A stretch of DNA of 64,000 nt from Flaveria trinervia (Eukaryota > Streptophyta > Magnoliopsida > Asterales > Asteraceae), in the NCBI GenBank assembly GCA_025506515.1, contig CM046454.1, positions 67,643,003-67,707,002 of the forward strand. The letters are read 5' to 3'. The notes below the pieces were generated by a model. That model was not told the DNA's origin. It made no database searches and saw only the letters and a program-made list of their open reading frames with translations. Below are positions 1-11,700 of this stretch, in pieces; the stretch's first letter is position 1, and each line of letters opens with the position of its first letter. Made by a program: the position numbers and the translations under genes.

Positions 1-1129
1 CCACATGTAAACCAACTGAATCTGTCACTAAACAAAAGGATGCCACTTCAAAATCAAAAGGTAAAATGCCTTGTGTTTATCTGGATGAGTAATTTGACAA
101 AGACAGGTTCAACAAAGTCTAATTCTAAACCAAGAAATACCAAACAAATTAACCAATCACGTGCTTCATGTCTAAGTCCATATAAACAAAAGGGAAAAGA
201 TGTTAACAATGTCCAAATAATTAATTTTGTTAAACAAGAGAAAACATCTAAACAAGAAGTGTCAAAACCCAACAGAGTAAAGTCGCTCGTGTGTCACATA
301 CTTCTCCACATAATCAGGTAAATCGTCAAGTTGAAAGCAGATCATGTTACAACTGTGGAAAGTATGGGCATATAGTGTCTTATTGTCCTTATTTTTAGAC
401 ACCAAAGAAAAAGATTGAAATTTACGACACTAAAGCAAGCTCTTCCAAAAGAAGCTCCATGACTCCACCAAAGCGAGTCAGTGAACCTAAAGTTCAACCT
501 ATCAGCCAGTCGTCTGTTTATCACTAACAGGCCTTACCCAAAGCTGGCTTATGGAAAGAAAAGTCTTTGTCTGGAAATGAGAACAATAAGACAGTTGATG
601 TTCCCTCACCCTCAAATGGACAATGGGTAGAGTTCATGATGTGTGATGCCTCTGGGACACCCAAGCCGGTTAAGGCTTGGGTCCTTCACCTTAACTAATG
701 TTTTCAATTGAATGTGTAGGGTGTTCACTATAGTGCTGAAACAAACACTTGGGTTGTAGATAGCATAGCATCAAGGCACAGGACTGGAAACCGGGAATTC
801 CTATCAAACGTCAAAAAAATCAAAGGAGGTCATGTTTCTTTTGCTGGAAAAAAGGAGGGTACATCACAGCTCAAGGGGAAGTAGGGAACCAGAAAGTTAA
901 GTTTGAAAAGGTAAACTACGTTTAACAACTTCAGAATAATCTATTTTCTGTTTCCCAAATATGTGACAAAGGATTTAAGGTAGTTTTCGACAATAAGAAG
1001 TGTTATGTCCTGAAAAAGGACTACGTAATTCCGTAGGAACAAGTACTAATGTCAGCTTCAAGATATAATGACCTTTATGTCTTGGATCTATCGAAGGCCT
1101 CCACAACTGACCATCAAGTTTAGTGCTTC
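1..1129 (+). pseudogene. gag: A1 gag tail and protease remnant
   Basis: Broken coding sequence in several frames. A CCHC knuckle CYNCGKYGHIVSYC is readable at 345-386 and matches the second knuckle of A3 (CYNCGECGHSASYC near 61930). At 750-790 the protease active-site region reads WVVDSIASRHRTG. The catalytic Asp is kept at 759-761, but the following Ser-Gly has become Ser-Ile, whereas A3 has the usual DSGTSRHMTG. The stretch from about 860 to 1129 corresponds to the protease tail and the start of the GAG-pre-integrase region, with stops. No intact start is in the window. Confidence 0.7.
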
Positions 1130-2491
1130 TTGTCGAAAGCTATAGAGAAGGATTCTATCTCTTGGCATAGGAGAATGGGGCACATCAATCCACGGAAGAT
1201 GAAGCACTTGATCCAGAATGATCTAGTGCGAGGAGTCAATGTCAAGAACTTCCAACTCCCGGATTTTTGTGTCGCCTGCAAGAAAGGCAAACAGACAAAG
1301 AAGTCTCATAAGGCAAAGGAAGTTAATTCTATCAAACTGCCTCTTGAGCTTCTCCACATGGATCTGTTTGGTCCAGTCAGTACAAGAAGCATCACAGGCG
1401 ACTTGTACTACTATGTAGTTACAGATGACTACTCAAGATTCTCTTGGGTGATGTTTCGGAAATCAAAATCAAAAACATTTGAGTCATTCAAAGAATTAGT
1501 AACTACACTTGAATCTCTCTACAAGCTGAAGGTAAGACAGGTACGCTCAGACAATGGAAATGAGTTCAAGAATCAATGGATGGAGGCTTTCTGCAAAGAA
1601 AAGGGAATTGTACATCAGTTCACTTCCGCCTACACTCCTCAGATGAATGGGGTTGCTGAGAGAAAGAATCGCAGCTTAATAGAGACAACACGCACTATGC
1701 TAGTAGACTCGAAACTAACTATCCAATTTTGGAATGAAGCAGTGGCCAATGCTTGTTACACATTAAATCGAGTTCTTGTGGTAAAACATCATGGAAAGAC
1801 ATGTTACGAGTTACTTCAATGACGTAAACCAAATCTGGAGTATCTCGAACCGTTTGGAGCACCATGCATGTTGCTGAAGAAGACTCAGGATGGGAAGTTT
1901 AGCAAGAATGCTGAAGAAGGCATCTTTCTAGGATATAACATACCGAATAAGAAAGTCTACAACAACTCAACGGGTCAAGTAGAGGTGTGGTGTAACGTCG
2001 ATGTTCAGAGATACACCACCCCTCCTGCTGGAAAAGGACCCGCTTTCTTTTTCGAACATGATGGATTCTTCAAGTCCTTTGAGATCCCTCACTCCACGTC
2101 TGATGATGAGTTAGCTGCCAAAATGATGTATGATGTTCTAAACACACCAACACAAGAATCTACATCATCTGGCTCACAAGGTGCATCATCAACCAATTCA
2201 GGGGGAGCACTCGAGGTAAGTGACTCTTCATCTAATGATGAAGCTGTGGAGAATGATCAGGACACTCAGGAGCAACAGGTTCCTACTACTACAAGTCCAC
2301 AAGCATCGGACATTGATGCCTCTGAGTCTTCGGAACCTCACACTCCTACTGCCTTAGATACGGAACCAAACGTTCATAATCTAGATTCTGAGGTAGTTGT
2401 TCCCACCATTCCTCGATCACGCCTAAATGTCTATCATCCTCTGGACAATGTCATTAGGGATGTCAGATCAGGTGTTCAGACTAGAAATTAG
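1130..2491 (+). pseudogene. pol: A1 copia integrase
   Basis: The GAG-pre-integrase zinc region comes first (WHRRMGHINPRKMKHL, then CVACKKGKQTKKSH, giving an HHCC-type finger). The DDE core follows: LHMDLFGPVS, RSDNGNEFKN and YTPQMNGVAERKNRSLIE, so the Asp, Asp and Glu of an rve integrase are present. The conserved copia C-terminal block (IFLGYNIPNKKVYNN, VWCNVDVQRY) is at about 1920-2020, followed by a Ser/Glu-rich linker. The reading frame is interrupted in frame at 1820-1822 (TGA where A3 has CGC and Arg) and at 2489-2491 (TAG where A2 has Gln). It inserts cDNA in an intact element; this copy is dead. Confidence 0.85.
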
Positions 2492-4101
2492 TTGTATTCA
2501 GTTGATTATGCCTTGGTAATGGAGAAAAGGTACCTTCATGATGGTGCTTATCGGTGTTTTGTGTCTCAGTTTGAGCCAAAATATGTGAGTGAAGCCCTAA
2601 ATGATGAGGCATGGGTGAGTGCCATGCAAGAAGAACTTCTTTAGTTCAAGAAGTTAGGTGTATGGACACTGGTAGATAGACTTAAAGGTGCTAAGGTCAT
2701 CGGCACCAAATGGGTCTTAAAATGTAATAAAGATGACCAAGGTGTCATGATAAGGAACAAGGCTCGACTTGTAGTTCAAGGATTTCGACAAGTCGAGGGA
2801 ATTAATTACAATGAATTATTTGCACCTGTAGTGAGAATGGAAGCAATCCGTATCTTCCTAGCCTATGCCTCTTACATGAAGATTAAATTCTATCAATTGG
2901 ATGTAAAGAGTCATTTTTTTCATAGTGAAATCCGGGAAAAAGTGTATGTAAGTCAACCCGAAGGATTTGAGGATCCATATCATCAGGACAGAGTTTACAA
3001 ACTTGATAAGGCTCTATGGGCTTCACCAAGCCCCGAGAGCTTGGTATGAAAAACTCTCAACTCACCTGGTGAAACATGGATTTCGCAGAGGTGTAATTGA
3101 CTGCAAACTGTTCATCAAAGAGAAAGATGGTGATCTACTGCTGCTTCAGATTTACGTGGATGACATCATCTTCGGTTCCAAGAATGAAGAATTATGTAAA
3201 GAATTTGAAGCAGTAATGAAGGCAGAATTTGAAATGAGTTCCATGGGAGAGATGAAGTTCTCTCTCGGGTTACAGGTGGATCAAACACCAAAGGGAATAT
3301 CTCTGCATTAGACCAAGTATGTAAGGGATATTCTCAGTCGGTTTGACATGGAGAATGCTTCTGCAGCTGGGACTCCACTTGCTACAAATCATCATGTAGC
3401 ACCCGATGAGAATGGTGATATGGTTGATGCCACCATGTACCGAGGAATGATTAGATCCCTCATGTACCTCACTGCTTAAGACCTGATATTATGTATGCAA
3501 CATGTCTTGTTAACCAAAGGTTAACCATCGTATTGGGGTCAAAAGGATATTCTGTTATCTGAAGGGTACACCCACACTTGGATTGTGGTATCCTCATGAC
3601 AATGACATCGAGCTAACCGCGTACAGTGACTCGGATTATGGTGGCTGCAAGATGAACTACAAATCCACCTCAGCAAGTTGTCAATTCTTTGGGAGATGAT
3701 TAGTCACATGGCAGTGTAAGAAGCATACATGAGTTGCGTTGTCAACTTGTGAAGTTGAATATGTTGCTGCGGCAGGCTGCTGTTCTCAAATCATCTGGAT
3801 TCAATAGCAGATGCGGGACTATGGCATGAAATTTTCTAACACCCCTATATTTGTTGATAATTCTACTGCAATAGCCGTTACTAAAAATCCTATCCAACAT
3901 CCTAAGACCAAACACATCGGCAATAGCGGGACTATGTGATTGTTTTTAAAAGAATCTAATCGATGTTGTTAAAATAAATACGGATTTTCAATGCGCTTAC
4001 TTCTATACAAAAGCATTTGATAAACCACGTTTTCTATATTGTTAGAGGTCAATGACGTTAAAAAGAAAAGTGATGTCATTCCAGACGATGAACAAGTCTA
4101 G
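2492..4101 (+). pseudogene. pol: A1 copia reverse transcriptase and RNase H
   Basis: RVT_2-type reverse transcriptase. WVLKCNKDDQ, ARLVVQGFRQVEGINYNELFAP and the catalytic box YVDDIIFGS (about 3157-3183) are readable. RNase H follows, with AYSDSDYGGCK at about 3620, STCEVEYVAA and DNSTAIAVTKNPIQHPKTKHIG. Damage: TAG at 2642-2644, a 2-base loss near 3015 (KALYGLHQ in A2 becomes a shifted frame), TAG at 3309-3311, a short deletion near 3476-3530 relative to A2, and further stops in RNase H. The C-terminus (KKSDVIPDDEQV then TAG at 4099-4101) matches the end of A2 pol. Confidence 0.87.
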
Positions 4102-4232
4102 TCCGATGTGTCAAGCTTTTTTCTTTTATTTTCTTTTATTATAGTTTATTTTATTTTATTAATTTATTGATTTCAATTCTTCACCTATTAAAATCCTAAA
4201 AAACAGAAATTGTTTACGATTTTAGAATTTTA

Positions 4233-4246
4233 GGGGGATAATAGGT
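4233..4246 (+). other. Purine tract after pol (PPT-like)
   Basis: AGGGGGATAATAGG lies 131 bp after the pol stop. In A2 a matching tract (GGGGGAGAATAAG, minus strand, 55008-54996) lies 132 bp after its pol stop. It resembles a plus-strand primer tract, but it sits some 18 kb (about 6 kb without element N) from the real 3' LTR. It could be a vestigial or second PPT; that role is inference. Confidence 0.4.
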
Positions 4247-4807
4247 TAAGTTAGTAATAAAAAAAGGAGGGAGGAGGACGGGAAAACTGATAGAAATGAG
4301 ATTGTATTTGAGATATCGATTCAGAGACTATGGAAAATGATAGTACACAGGAACAACGCATTTAGGACTTTAAAAGATTTAAATTTGAATTAGATGTGAA
4401 ATTCAAAGTATAAGTCTAAGAAGTCTAAGCAAAAATAAAAGGAAAAATGATAGTAAAACTAGCTACTACTAAGGTAACATGGAGAAAGTAGACCTAGAGG
4501 TTGCTAGACCATTAGATGATATGTCGGTAGATTCAACAGTATAGAAAGTAGACCTGGTTGGTGATCTCAAGATCAAGCTAAGCTGTTCAACAAGCTGTGG
4601 GTCATCATCTTATCCCTGGTTAACACAATCAATAGAGTTCAAATAAAGGGTGACGAGCAAAATAAACGCCACAAATGTGTGCGGATGACCAAAATATGAG
4701 CAAAGCACATGATGAAAAATGCAAAAAGCAATCAAACTGATAACGTATGTTGCTAGTGCGATCTATGCAACAAAAATAAATTGCTCAAAAAAGAAGATAG
4801 GTTATAT

Positions 4808-4913
4808 GCCTCTGCTGTGCGATGGCACTGACCTGAGGATAAGCATAACCTATATATTCTAGAATTCATTGTTGTTTTCCGCCTCTCTGCTGTGCGGTGG
4901 CACTGACCTGAGG
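4808..4913 (+). repeat. Paired 31-33 bp hairpin repeats
   Basis: Two copies (4808-4838 and 4881-4913) of a unit that begins GCCTC, contains GTGC-GATG-GCAC (GGTG loop in the second copy) and ends GAGG(C). It can fold as an outer GCCTC/GAGGC stem, an internal loop and an inner GTGC/GCAC stem with a 4-base loop. A2 has the same pair on the minus strand at 54260-54292 and 54335-54367, with similar spacing. Confidence 0.7.
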
Positions 4914-5485
4914 CTTGGCATCTCTTTGAAAGCTCTAAGAATAGTGTCTTCTTATCAAAATACCTGTAGACCGCTCAAAAATCTCCTGAGGAATGTTGAT
5001 TACCATATAAGCGTGGGATCCATAAATGCTTGTTGAAATAATTAAACCTCAAACTATCACTAATCTATGTCAAAAGTCTGTCTATGGATTTAAGTGGGCA
5101 TGTATACTGACAATCATCATGGTTGCAATTCTTGAAAGTCCAAATGAAAGTGTGCGTCTTATAGTACTAGTATGATTTCCTTAATTTGCTAATGACTCTC
5201 GACGAAAACAGGAATCTAGCATCAAATGATTTTGGTAACACGTCCTGAATGATTTGATTACCTGTATGATTCCATAATGAATTATTCCTCTTATAGTTAA
5301 AATAACTTGAAGCTGCCTATTCAAGAAATAAATCTGTTAGATTTCAATCTTAGGATTTCCACCTCCTACAAAATCACAAAAAGATGTCTTAATTTCTAGT
5401 AGTTTCTTTTGTTTAAGTTTGTCAATTTAGGTTACATGTCGGACTAAGTCATGGAATTCAATCTGGGATTTAATCACTTAAAAGA

Positions 5486-5625
5486 GTCACGTCTGAGGTG
5501 ACCAAACGTGTTTTCAAATGTTAAATAGGTCACGTCTGAGGTGACAAAATGTGTGTTGTTTAAAAGGATCACGACTGAGGTGATCAAAAGTTTTCAAATT
5601 TAAGATGATCATGTCTGACAAGATC
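5486..5625 (+). repeat. Four spaced GTCAC...GTGAC palindromes
   Basis: Units beginning near 5486, 5528, 5566 and 5605 share GTCACGTCTGAGGTGACC or a variant (GATCACGACTGAGGTGATC; the last is decayed). They form 5-6 bp inverted arms around a 7-base centre, about 40 bp apart. A2 has the equivalent series at 53560-53700. They lie just upstream of the internal promoter array. Confidence 0.65.
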
Positions 5626-5697
5626 AACTGCTCATAATGTTTAATCAACTGATAAATGGGGTAAATGTCAAATGGTCATAAAGTCAAAACCATAAGT

Positions 5698-5989
5698 ATG
5701 ATCCATTCGCACGACTGGACCATGAGTATGCACCAGTCGTCCGATTGTACCATATATATTCACTAGACAACCGAATGGAGCGTGAGTATGAACCATTCAC
5801 ACGAATGGCTTACAATATTGAGCCAGTCACCGGAATGGAGTTGTCTGAATGAGTTAGTCGCCCGACTGAAACCCAGTCGGCTGACTGAAAGTGATCGACT
5901 GAACCAATCGCCCGACTAGGTTCCAATCGCCCGAATGAAAGAAGCGAATGGATCCAGTTGCCCGATTGAACCCAGAGTCAGTATAAATA
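5698..5989 (+). promoter_or_regulatory. A1 internal promoter for the aORF
   Basis: An array of degenerate palindromic sites of the type CAGTCG-NN-CGACTG / CATTCG-NN-CGAATG (5698-5965) runs into a TATA box, TATAAATA, at 5982-5989. A2 has the same arrangement on the minus strand (array 53490-53225, TATA 53220-53213). The family LTR also carries this array type upstream of TATAAATA (58455-58691). The position, upstream of a spliced leader and the aORF, suggests a dedicated promoter. Transcription itself is inferred. Confidence 0.6.
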
Positions 5990-6128
5990 GGGCCATAGTC
6001 GATCGCACAGACTCACCACCCCTCAATCACACTAAAATCGCACTTTGTGCCGTTACTCTGCCAAAATTTTCTTCTGACCTTTCTTGACCTCAAATTTCAT
6101 AATCTGATGATTTCTGGTGTTTACACAG

Positions 6129-6667
6129 GTACAATGTGGCGCTATCTCACCAAATTTCAGTTGATTTGATTCCAAAATGACAAAATTTGGTCCTAACAAG
6201 AACCGAGAGTTAAATTGGACAAATAACCTAATAAAACTAAATAAAATGTTGAAATCAAGGTTATAATACACTTAGTAGGGTTATTGAGAGTCTATTGAAC
6301 CAAACCACGATGTCTAATGTCTAGATTTGGTCAAAATTCAAATTTCAATCGAACAAACAGTGGGTCATGCGACTGGACACCCGGATGAACTTCAATCGCC
6401 TGACTGAGCTGGACTAGTGACTGAGTCGGCGAATAAATGGCACGAATGAGCTCAGTCGGCCAACTGAACCAATCGCAGATTCAGTCACCCGATTGAACTC
6501 AATCGCATGATTAGTGACCCGATTGTATCCAGTCCCATGCTAGGTCAAATGACTGAACCTAGTCGTATGGTTAAATCGCATGATTGAACCCGACTAATTT
6601 CAAACAGGTTAACTAGAAATGGTTTCTGTTGTGTGATGAACTAACTTATATGCTCCTTGTGTTACAG
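6129..6667 (+). other. Predicted leader intron of A1 aORF
   Basis: A GT at 6129-6130 (context CACAG/GTACAATG) and an AG at 6666-6667 (context CTTGTGTTACAG) bound a 539-bp interval ending 4 bp before the aORF ATG at 6672. A branch-like CTAAC lies upstream of the acceptor. A2 has matching sites (donor CTACAG/GTAATT at 53074, acceptor CTAACAG directly before the ATG), giving 557 bp. The TATA-to-donor distance is about 138-139 bp in both copies. A second palindrome array occupies 6365-6600 inside the intron. Confidence 0.6.
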
Positions 6668-6671
6668 ATTG

Positions 6672-7883
6672 ATGGCTGATAGGTGGACCGTAAACCCCAA
6701 GCACAATATTTGTGCACATCTGGACGCCATAACTCGGATTGCTGCCAAGTTTGCTGGCATTATAGCTTTTCTAAAGAGGTCACGGATCCACAGAGCCATA
6801 TCTACTCCGTGCACTCCTTATAGGTCTATACAGCAGGCCTTCTAGGAGGGGGCATCGGTTGATCGATCCCATGAGCCCTACAGCATCCGGAGTACTATAT
6901 TTGGTCAGGCTATCGAGGTGACTGCTGCTGATATTCATCGAGTACTAGATCTGGGTGACGATGCAGATCACCCGACCAGACTACACCCTCTGACAGTGAG
7001 AGGGTGTTTCCTCAGAATTAAGTACTCTAGGGACATAAATGCAGGTGTGCTCAACAAGAGCAACCTGGGTCCCAGTACAAGTACTTAGCACATGTGATAC
7101 TTAAGTGCTTAGCTTCGAGGAGGGGTGGCTTTGATGATCTTTTAGACCAGATTCAGAATGCCTACGTGGCACTGGTAATGAACACCCCTTCAGCTTCTCG
7201 AGCATGATATTCTCATACCTGATTGAGAATCTGGAGGCTAAAGGCAAAAAGGGTCTTCGCATGTGCCCAAGGTTTCTCCAGATGATTATTGATGAGAAGC
7301 TACCTAAGGAGAGCCAGGATGCGGTGTCACTGGAGGTGATGGATGACATGACGCTAGGCCGCATGAAGGTCTACAGGGGAAAGCAGGTCCAACCCCCTGT
7401 TAAGAGACTGATGAGGCATCTGGCCTAGGTGTAGTACGTGGCACCGAGAAGGCGTAAGTGGCACCACGAGGAGAGTGATTCAGATGTTGAGCAGATTGCT
7501 CTTCGATCTGATGACTCTGATGATGATAACGGAGACACTTGTGGAGATTTTGGCCCCGCTTTTTCTAAGGCCAGCCCTGCTCATACTACATCTCCAACCC
7601 CAACTCATACAAATGCCACCACTGCCAGCTTTCACTAGGATTTCTGGCCTCCCGATAAAGAGGAAGAGAGTGATGAGGAGCCTCTAACAAAGACTGTGGG
7701 CAGCATGGTGGTTGCTACAGAGAAAGGATCACGGGCGGTTGGTGGATGCCGAGGGTAGTCCGAGGATGCTGCTGCTGATTCAGATCCCTCATATGCCTCG
7801 GACCCGCCCAACAGTCGAGGGGGAGCCTCAGTTCCTAGAGGCACAAGGAAGAAGAGGATGGCTCACCCCTATGGCAAGAAGGG
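6672..7883 (+). pseudogene. A1 additional ORF, coding exon 1, 5' part
   Basis: It starts MADRWTVNPKHNICAHLDA and is colinear with the A2 aORF from 52517. Readable blocks include RLHPLTVRGCFLRIKYSRD, the conserved core FSSMIFSYLIENLEAKGKKG-type segment and CPRFLQMIIDEKL (about 7258-7300), then EVMDDMTLGRMKVYRGKQV and a basic/acidic segment with SDSDVE. Function is unknown: there is no transmembrane segment, and it is not gag or pol. Damage: TAG at 6843-6845 where A2 has Trp, frameshifts near 7060 and 7180, and two TAG codons near 7427-7434. Element N interrupts it after 7883; the frame resumes at 19952. Confidence 0.7.
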
Positions 7884-8662
7884 TGCAAGATCGTTGAAGG
7901 GTTAGTTACAACATAACAACACAAAGAGGAGATTAACTAAACTTTGATCAAACAACAAACTGGATTAACCAAGTGTTGAGATACTAAGAACACAAGTAAT
8001 GCAGGAGACAAAGAACACAAAGAGCACAAGTGTTTGGTTTACAAGAATGCAGTATATTGCCTTCTCTATGTTCTATTACAAGTGTTACAAAGCATATTCT
8101 AAAGATACAAGAACATGAGATACTTATACTACATCCTACAGCCGGCTATACTTTGAAAGCCAGCTGGATACAATTGACTAGACTCAAACAAAATCAATTG
8201 TAGAGTCAAAAGGCAGATTGCCTTTAGACTTGTGACTATGACATGCCATAGCTCACATCCTTATCTATTAGAAAAAGGATAAAGTACATAAAGTAGAAAG
8301 TTATAGACTCAAGACCTCAATGTACAGTTACCAAAAGCATGGACCTTTTCACCAAACCATGTAAGTTGGTGACATGCAGAGTTGCAGCAGAAAGGTGTCC
8401 AGCTTTATAGAACAGTACATCAGATAAAGCATGTTACTAAAAGTCTTCGGAAGAAATCTGTCTTCATGAACTTGAAGCTTCGGAAGACTTTGTCTCTGAG
8501 GCTTCAGAAGACTTCATGTTTGTGCTTCGGAAGATTTCATACTTATAGTATTTCTGTTGCACATGTGAAACTTCTGAAGCATTCTACTTTAATGCACTTG
8601 TGCAGCATGCAGGAAAGACTAAAGATGTTAAGGTTGCATCAACCTCTTCATTAATCTCTACA
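7884..8662 (-). repeat. N 3' LTR
   Basis: A 779-bp terminal repeat, TG...CA on either strand, matching 19147-19946. On the minus strand it begins TGTAGAGATTAATG right after the PPT. It contains about five CTTCGGAAG / CTTCTGAAG palindromes (8446-8590). A TATA box (TATAAA, 8404-8409, context TTCTATAAAGC) lies downstream of them on the minus strand. Confidence 0.92.
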
Positions 8663-8676
8663 AACTCCCCCTAGGC
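8663..8676 (-). other. N polypurine tract
   Basis: On the minus strand, CCTAGGGGGAGTT directly abuts the 3' LTR start. It is the expected plus-strand primer for a copia element. The N2 copies have nearly the same tract at about 26188 and 35896. Confidence 0.85.
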
Positions 8677-8703
8677 TGATGCTACCAAAACACTTTGCAA
8701 ATT

Positions 8704-11700
8704 TCAGATATTATCAGTCCTTACTAGGATGATCACCTTTCCTTTCTTCATAAGATGATCAGGATCCTTCAGGCTATCAAAGTGTCTTCTCATGTCAAAG
8801 AGGTCATGCAAAGGCAATTCAAACATATCTTGCCATGTATAACTGTCTTCAATGCCTTGATCTCTAATAACATGCCACCTTTCTAGATTTGTGGTGTATG
8901 TCCAAGACAAGATGGGTCTTCCTGATGCTAGAGGAGCTACTAAAGTTGGAGTTGATTGAGCATCTCTGGCTGCACATCCTTAGGCTGTTCTCATTCATCT
9001 TGAGGTTCAAAAGGGGATGCAGGCTTCTTCTTCTTTTTAGACTTTGGTTTAGAAGCCATCCTCTTCTTTCTCTTTCCAAATTTTAATTGAGAAGACTGGC
9101 CTGCAGCACCAGATTGATCTTCACTGTCTCTCTCAGTTGGGACTTCCTCTCTCTCATTTTCAAATAGAGAGGGAGGTTGACCTTGCTGTGGATCAGAAGA
9201 TGAAGCTTGCTGAGCATTAGCAGGAGGTCCAGGTTATGTTGTGTCTGGTTTTTCAACCTTAACCTCCACTTCAGGTGGGGCCTGACTTGGAGTGGAGTGT
9301 AAGTCAGTGAGCTCTCCACTCTTAATCTTCTGCTTGATTACCCTGATATGCTCATCCATAGTGGTAAGAGACATGGGTCCAAGTCTCCTTCCGGAGAATC
9401 CATACAGCTTCAAGAAGCTCATCATCCTCTACTTATCAGCAGACTTCTTCATGCTCTTTTGGATGATGGCTCTTGATTTTGTAGCTTCTTCCCTAAGCTT
9501 CTTCTTTTTTGTCTTTCTTTCCTTGACTAGCTCAAGCTCAAGTTGTTTTAAGTACTAAACTCAATATAGTCATAAGATAAGGGAAGGAGTGCATCTGCCT
9601 GATAGAGGCTTGTGGCACTCAGGTTGTTAATCATCTTGATTCTATGTTCTTCTTTATCTACATGAGGTTATTGTTGAGCCACATCCTCTTGTTCAGGACT
9701 TTCTTGAACTGGTGAGAGGGTAGGCATACCTTTGTACAGTCTTTTTCTTCTTCTCTCTTCATTGACTTGTACTAGGAGTTCTGCATCTTCTGCCTCCTTC
9801 TTCTCTCTTGACCTTTCCAGGTCAACCAGTTCATTCAATTCATCCAAGGGAAGAGAAATGACACTATCTATTTCATAGTTCCTAGTCTGCAGATAGTTAA
9901 TCCTGACTGCCCTTAAAATCATCATTCTGAGTATCTGGTCTGGGGGTAGCCCTGATTGCAGACTCCATGAGTCTTGGAGACTCAGCAGAGGAACTTTCTC
10001 CCCGTAGTCTCCTTTTCCTCTCTCTCTCTCCTCCTCAATCTGCTCAGATGTCATCTTTCTTTTCCCTTTCTCACTCACAGACCTTTGTGACTCAGGGTGG
10101 AGAGAGCTTTGGCCTTCATTGCTTGTTGCAGCATCTGAGCTCAGGCCAGAGAGAGGTTGAGAAGCACCTTCACCGGCAGGTGTCTCAGAAGGAATATGGA
10201 TCTCTCCAGCAGTTGGAAATGATGAGACAGGGCTCTCAGGTTCTGTCACTGGGCCTTTAGTCAAGGTTTCCCCTATAAAGCTAATCTTAGGATCTGCCTC
10301 AACATCCAGTTGACCGATTACATTGCCTGATTGCCTAAGTCTCATTCTTAAGCTTAACTCTACAGTGATCCTGTCTTGGATTCTTTTAGCCAGTCTCTCA
10401 GCTTGTCTTGATAGGCTTGGGTTGACAAGTGGCATGTTGACTAGATCCAAACCTTCATAGTAGTCCAAGGTCTGAATATTGATGACTTCTTGATGTCCTT
10501 GAACTCTTATGATGATGAGGGCCTTCCTGTTTTTGTCATAGCTCCACCCAATGATGTGATTGAAAGATGGTGAAGGTGACATAGCCCTTGGTATCCCATC
10601 CTAAAACAGACTCTGTATGAAGGAGTCTGTGTAAGTGCATGTTTTAGACAGTTTTTCACTTTTAGTCTCAGATCCCCCTCATCTTCATCAGAAGAATCAC
10701 TGGGGGCAGAGAAGATTGGACCAGAGTCCTTTCTCTCATGAACAGTTCTAAGTTCTTGGCTACTGGATTTCATCTGCGCACTGGCAGTCTTAGTTGAGAT
10801 GTCAGTGGCTGAGTTGCCATAGTTGAGGTCTTAATGATGTAATCACTTTCAGAAGTGAGAACCTCTTCCATATGGACATCCTGAACATGTTTAGGAGTGT
10901 CCACCTCAGTTGTAGGTGACTGATGTGGGATAGATGTAGGAGACTCAGGAGTACTCATCTCTCTTTGAGTAGAGGGAAAGAAGAGAAATTCATTATACTC
11001 ACTGAAACCTATATCTTCATCAGTGTAGAAATCAAGGTTGGGAATTGGTTGGTTGAGATCTATAGGCTGGGGATGGTAACTGTCCCCTGAAGGTTGATCA
11101 CTTGAGTGTTAAGACTCAGAGTGATGGCTTAAGGCAGTAGGGCTAATGAGTTCATCAGGCTGAGAATGAGGAACCTCAGCACTGATTCTTGAAGAGATGG
11201 GAGTGGTTCCTCAGGAGAAGTGGGAGCTCCAGTGTCCACTTCTTCTTGTATGGGTGAGTATATGGGGGCCTCCACAGATTGAATAGTCTGAGCAGAGGTT
11301 CGTTTGGATTTTCTTTGGTAGGTGATGGAGATTTGAGGCTGTGTGGGTAGTTGGGAAGTAACAGGTATGGGTTCAACACTAGCTTGTGCTGCTAGGTTGT
11401 CACCTTGAGCAATGAGCTCTAACATTTTTGGGACTAGGGCTGTTTCTACCACAGACAATCCAACAGTGGACTTTCATAGTATTTTAAAGATGTCGGGCTT
11501 CATCTGTCCTAATTTAAGAATGTTACATGTTTCCCTTAACTGTGAGCCCAGTTCACAGTTAAGAATGTACTGGATATATATCTAGGAAACATGTAATACT
11601 CTAAGGAGTCTAAATTAGCAAGTAAATTTGTATAAACAAACTGAGAATACCTGAATTTGACCCCCTGAACCATTCCATGGACTATGAAGGAGAGATCCTC

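Larger units (their letters stand above)
4102..5485 (+). other. A1 pol-aORF spacer, proximal part
   Basis: No coding sequence is recognisable. By eye it aligns along its length with the reverse complement of 55142-53700 in A2, so it belongs to the element and is not flanking DNA. It contains the purine tract at 4233-4246 and the paired hairpin repeats at 4808-4913. I see no gene in it. Confidence 0.75.
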
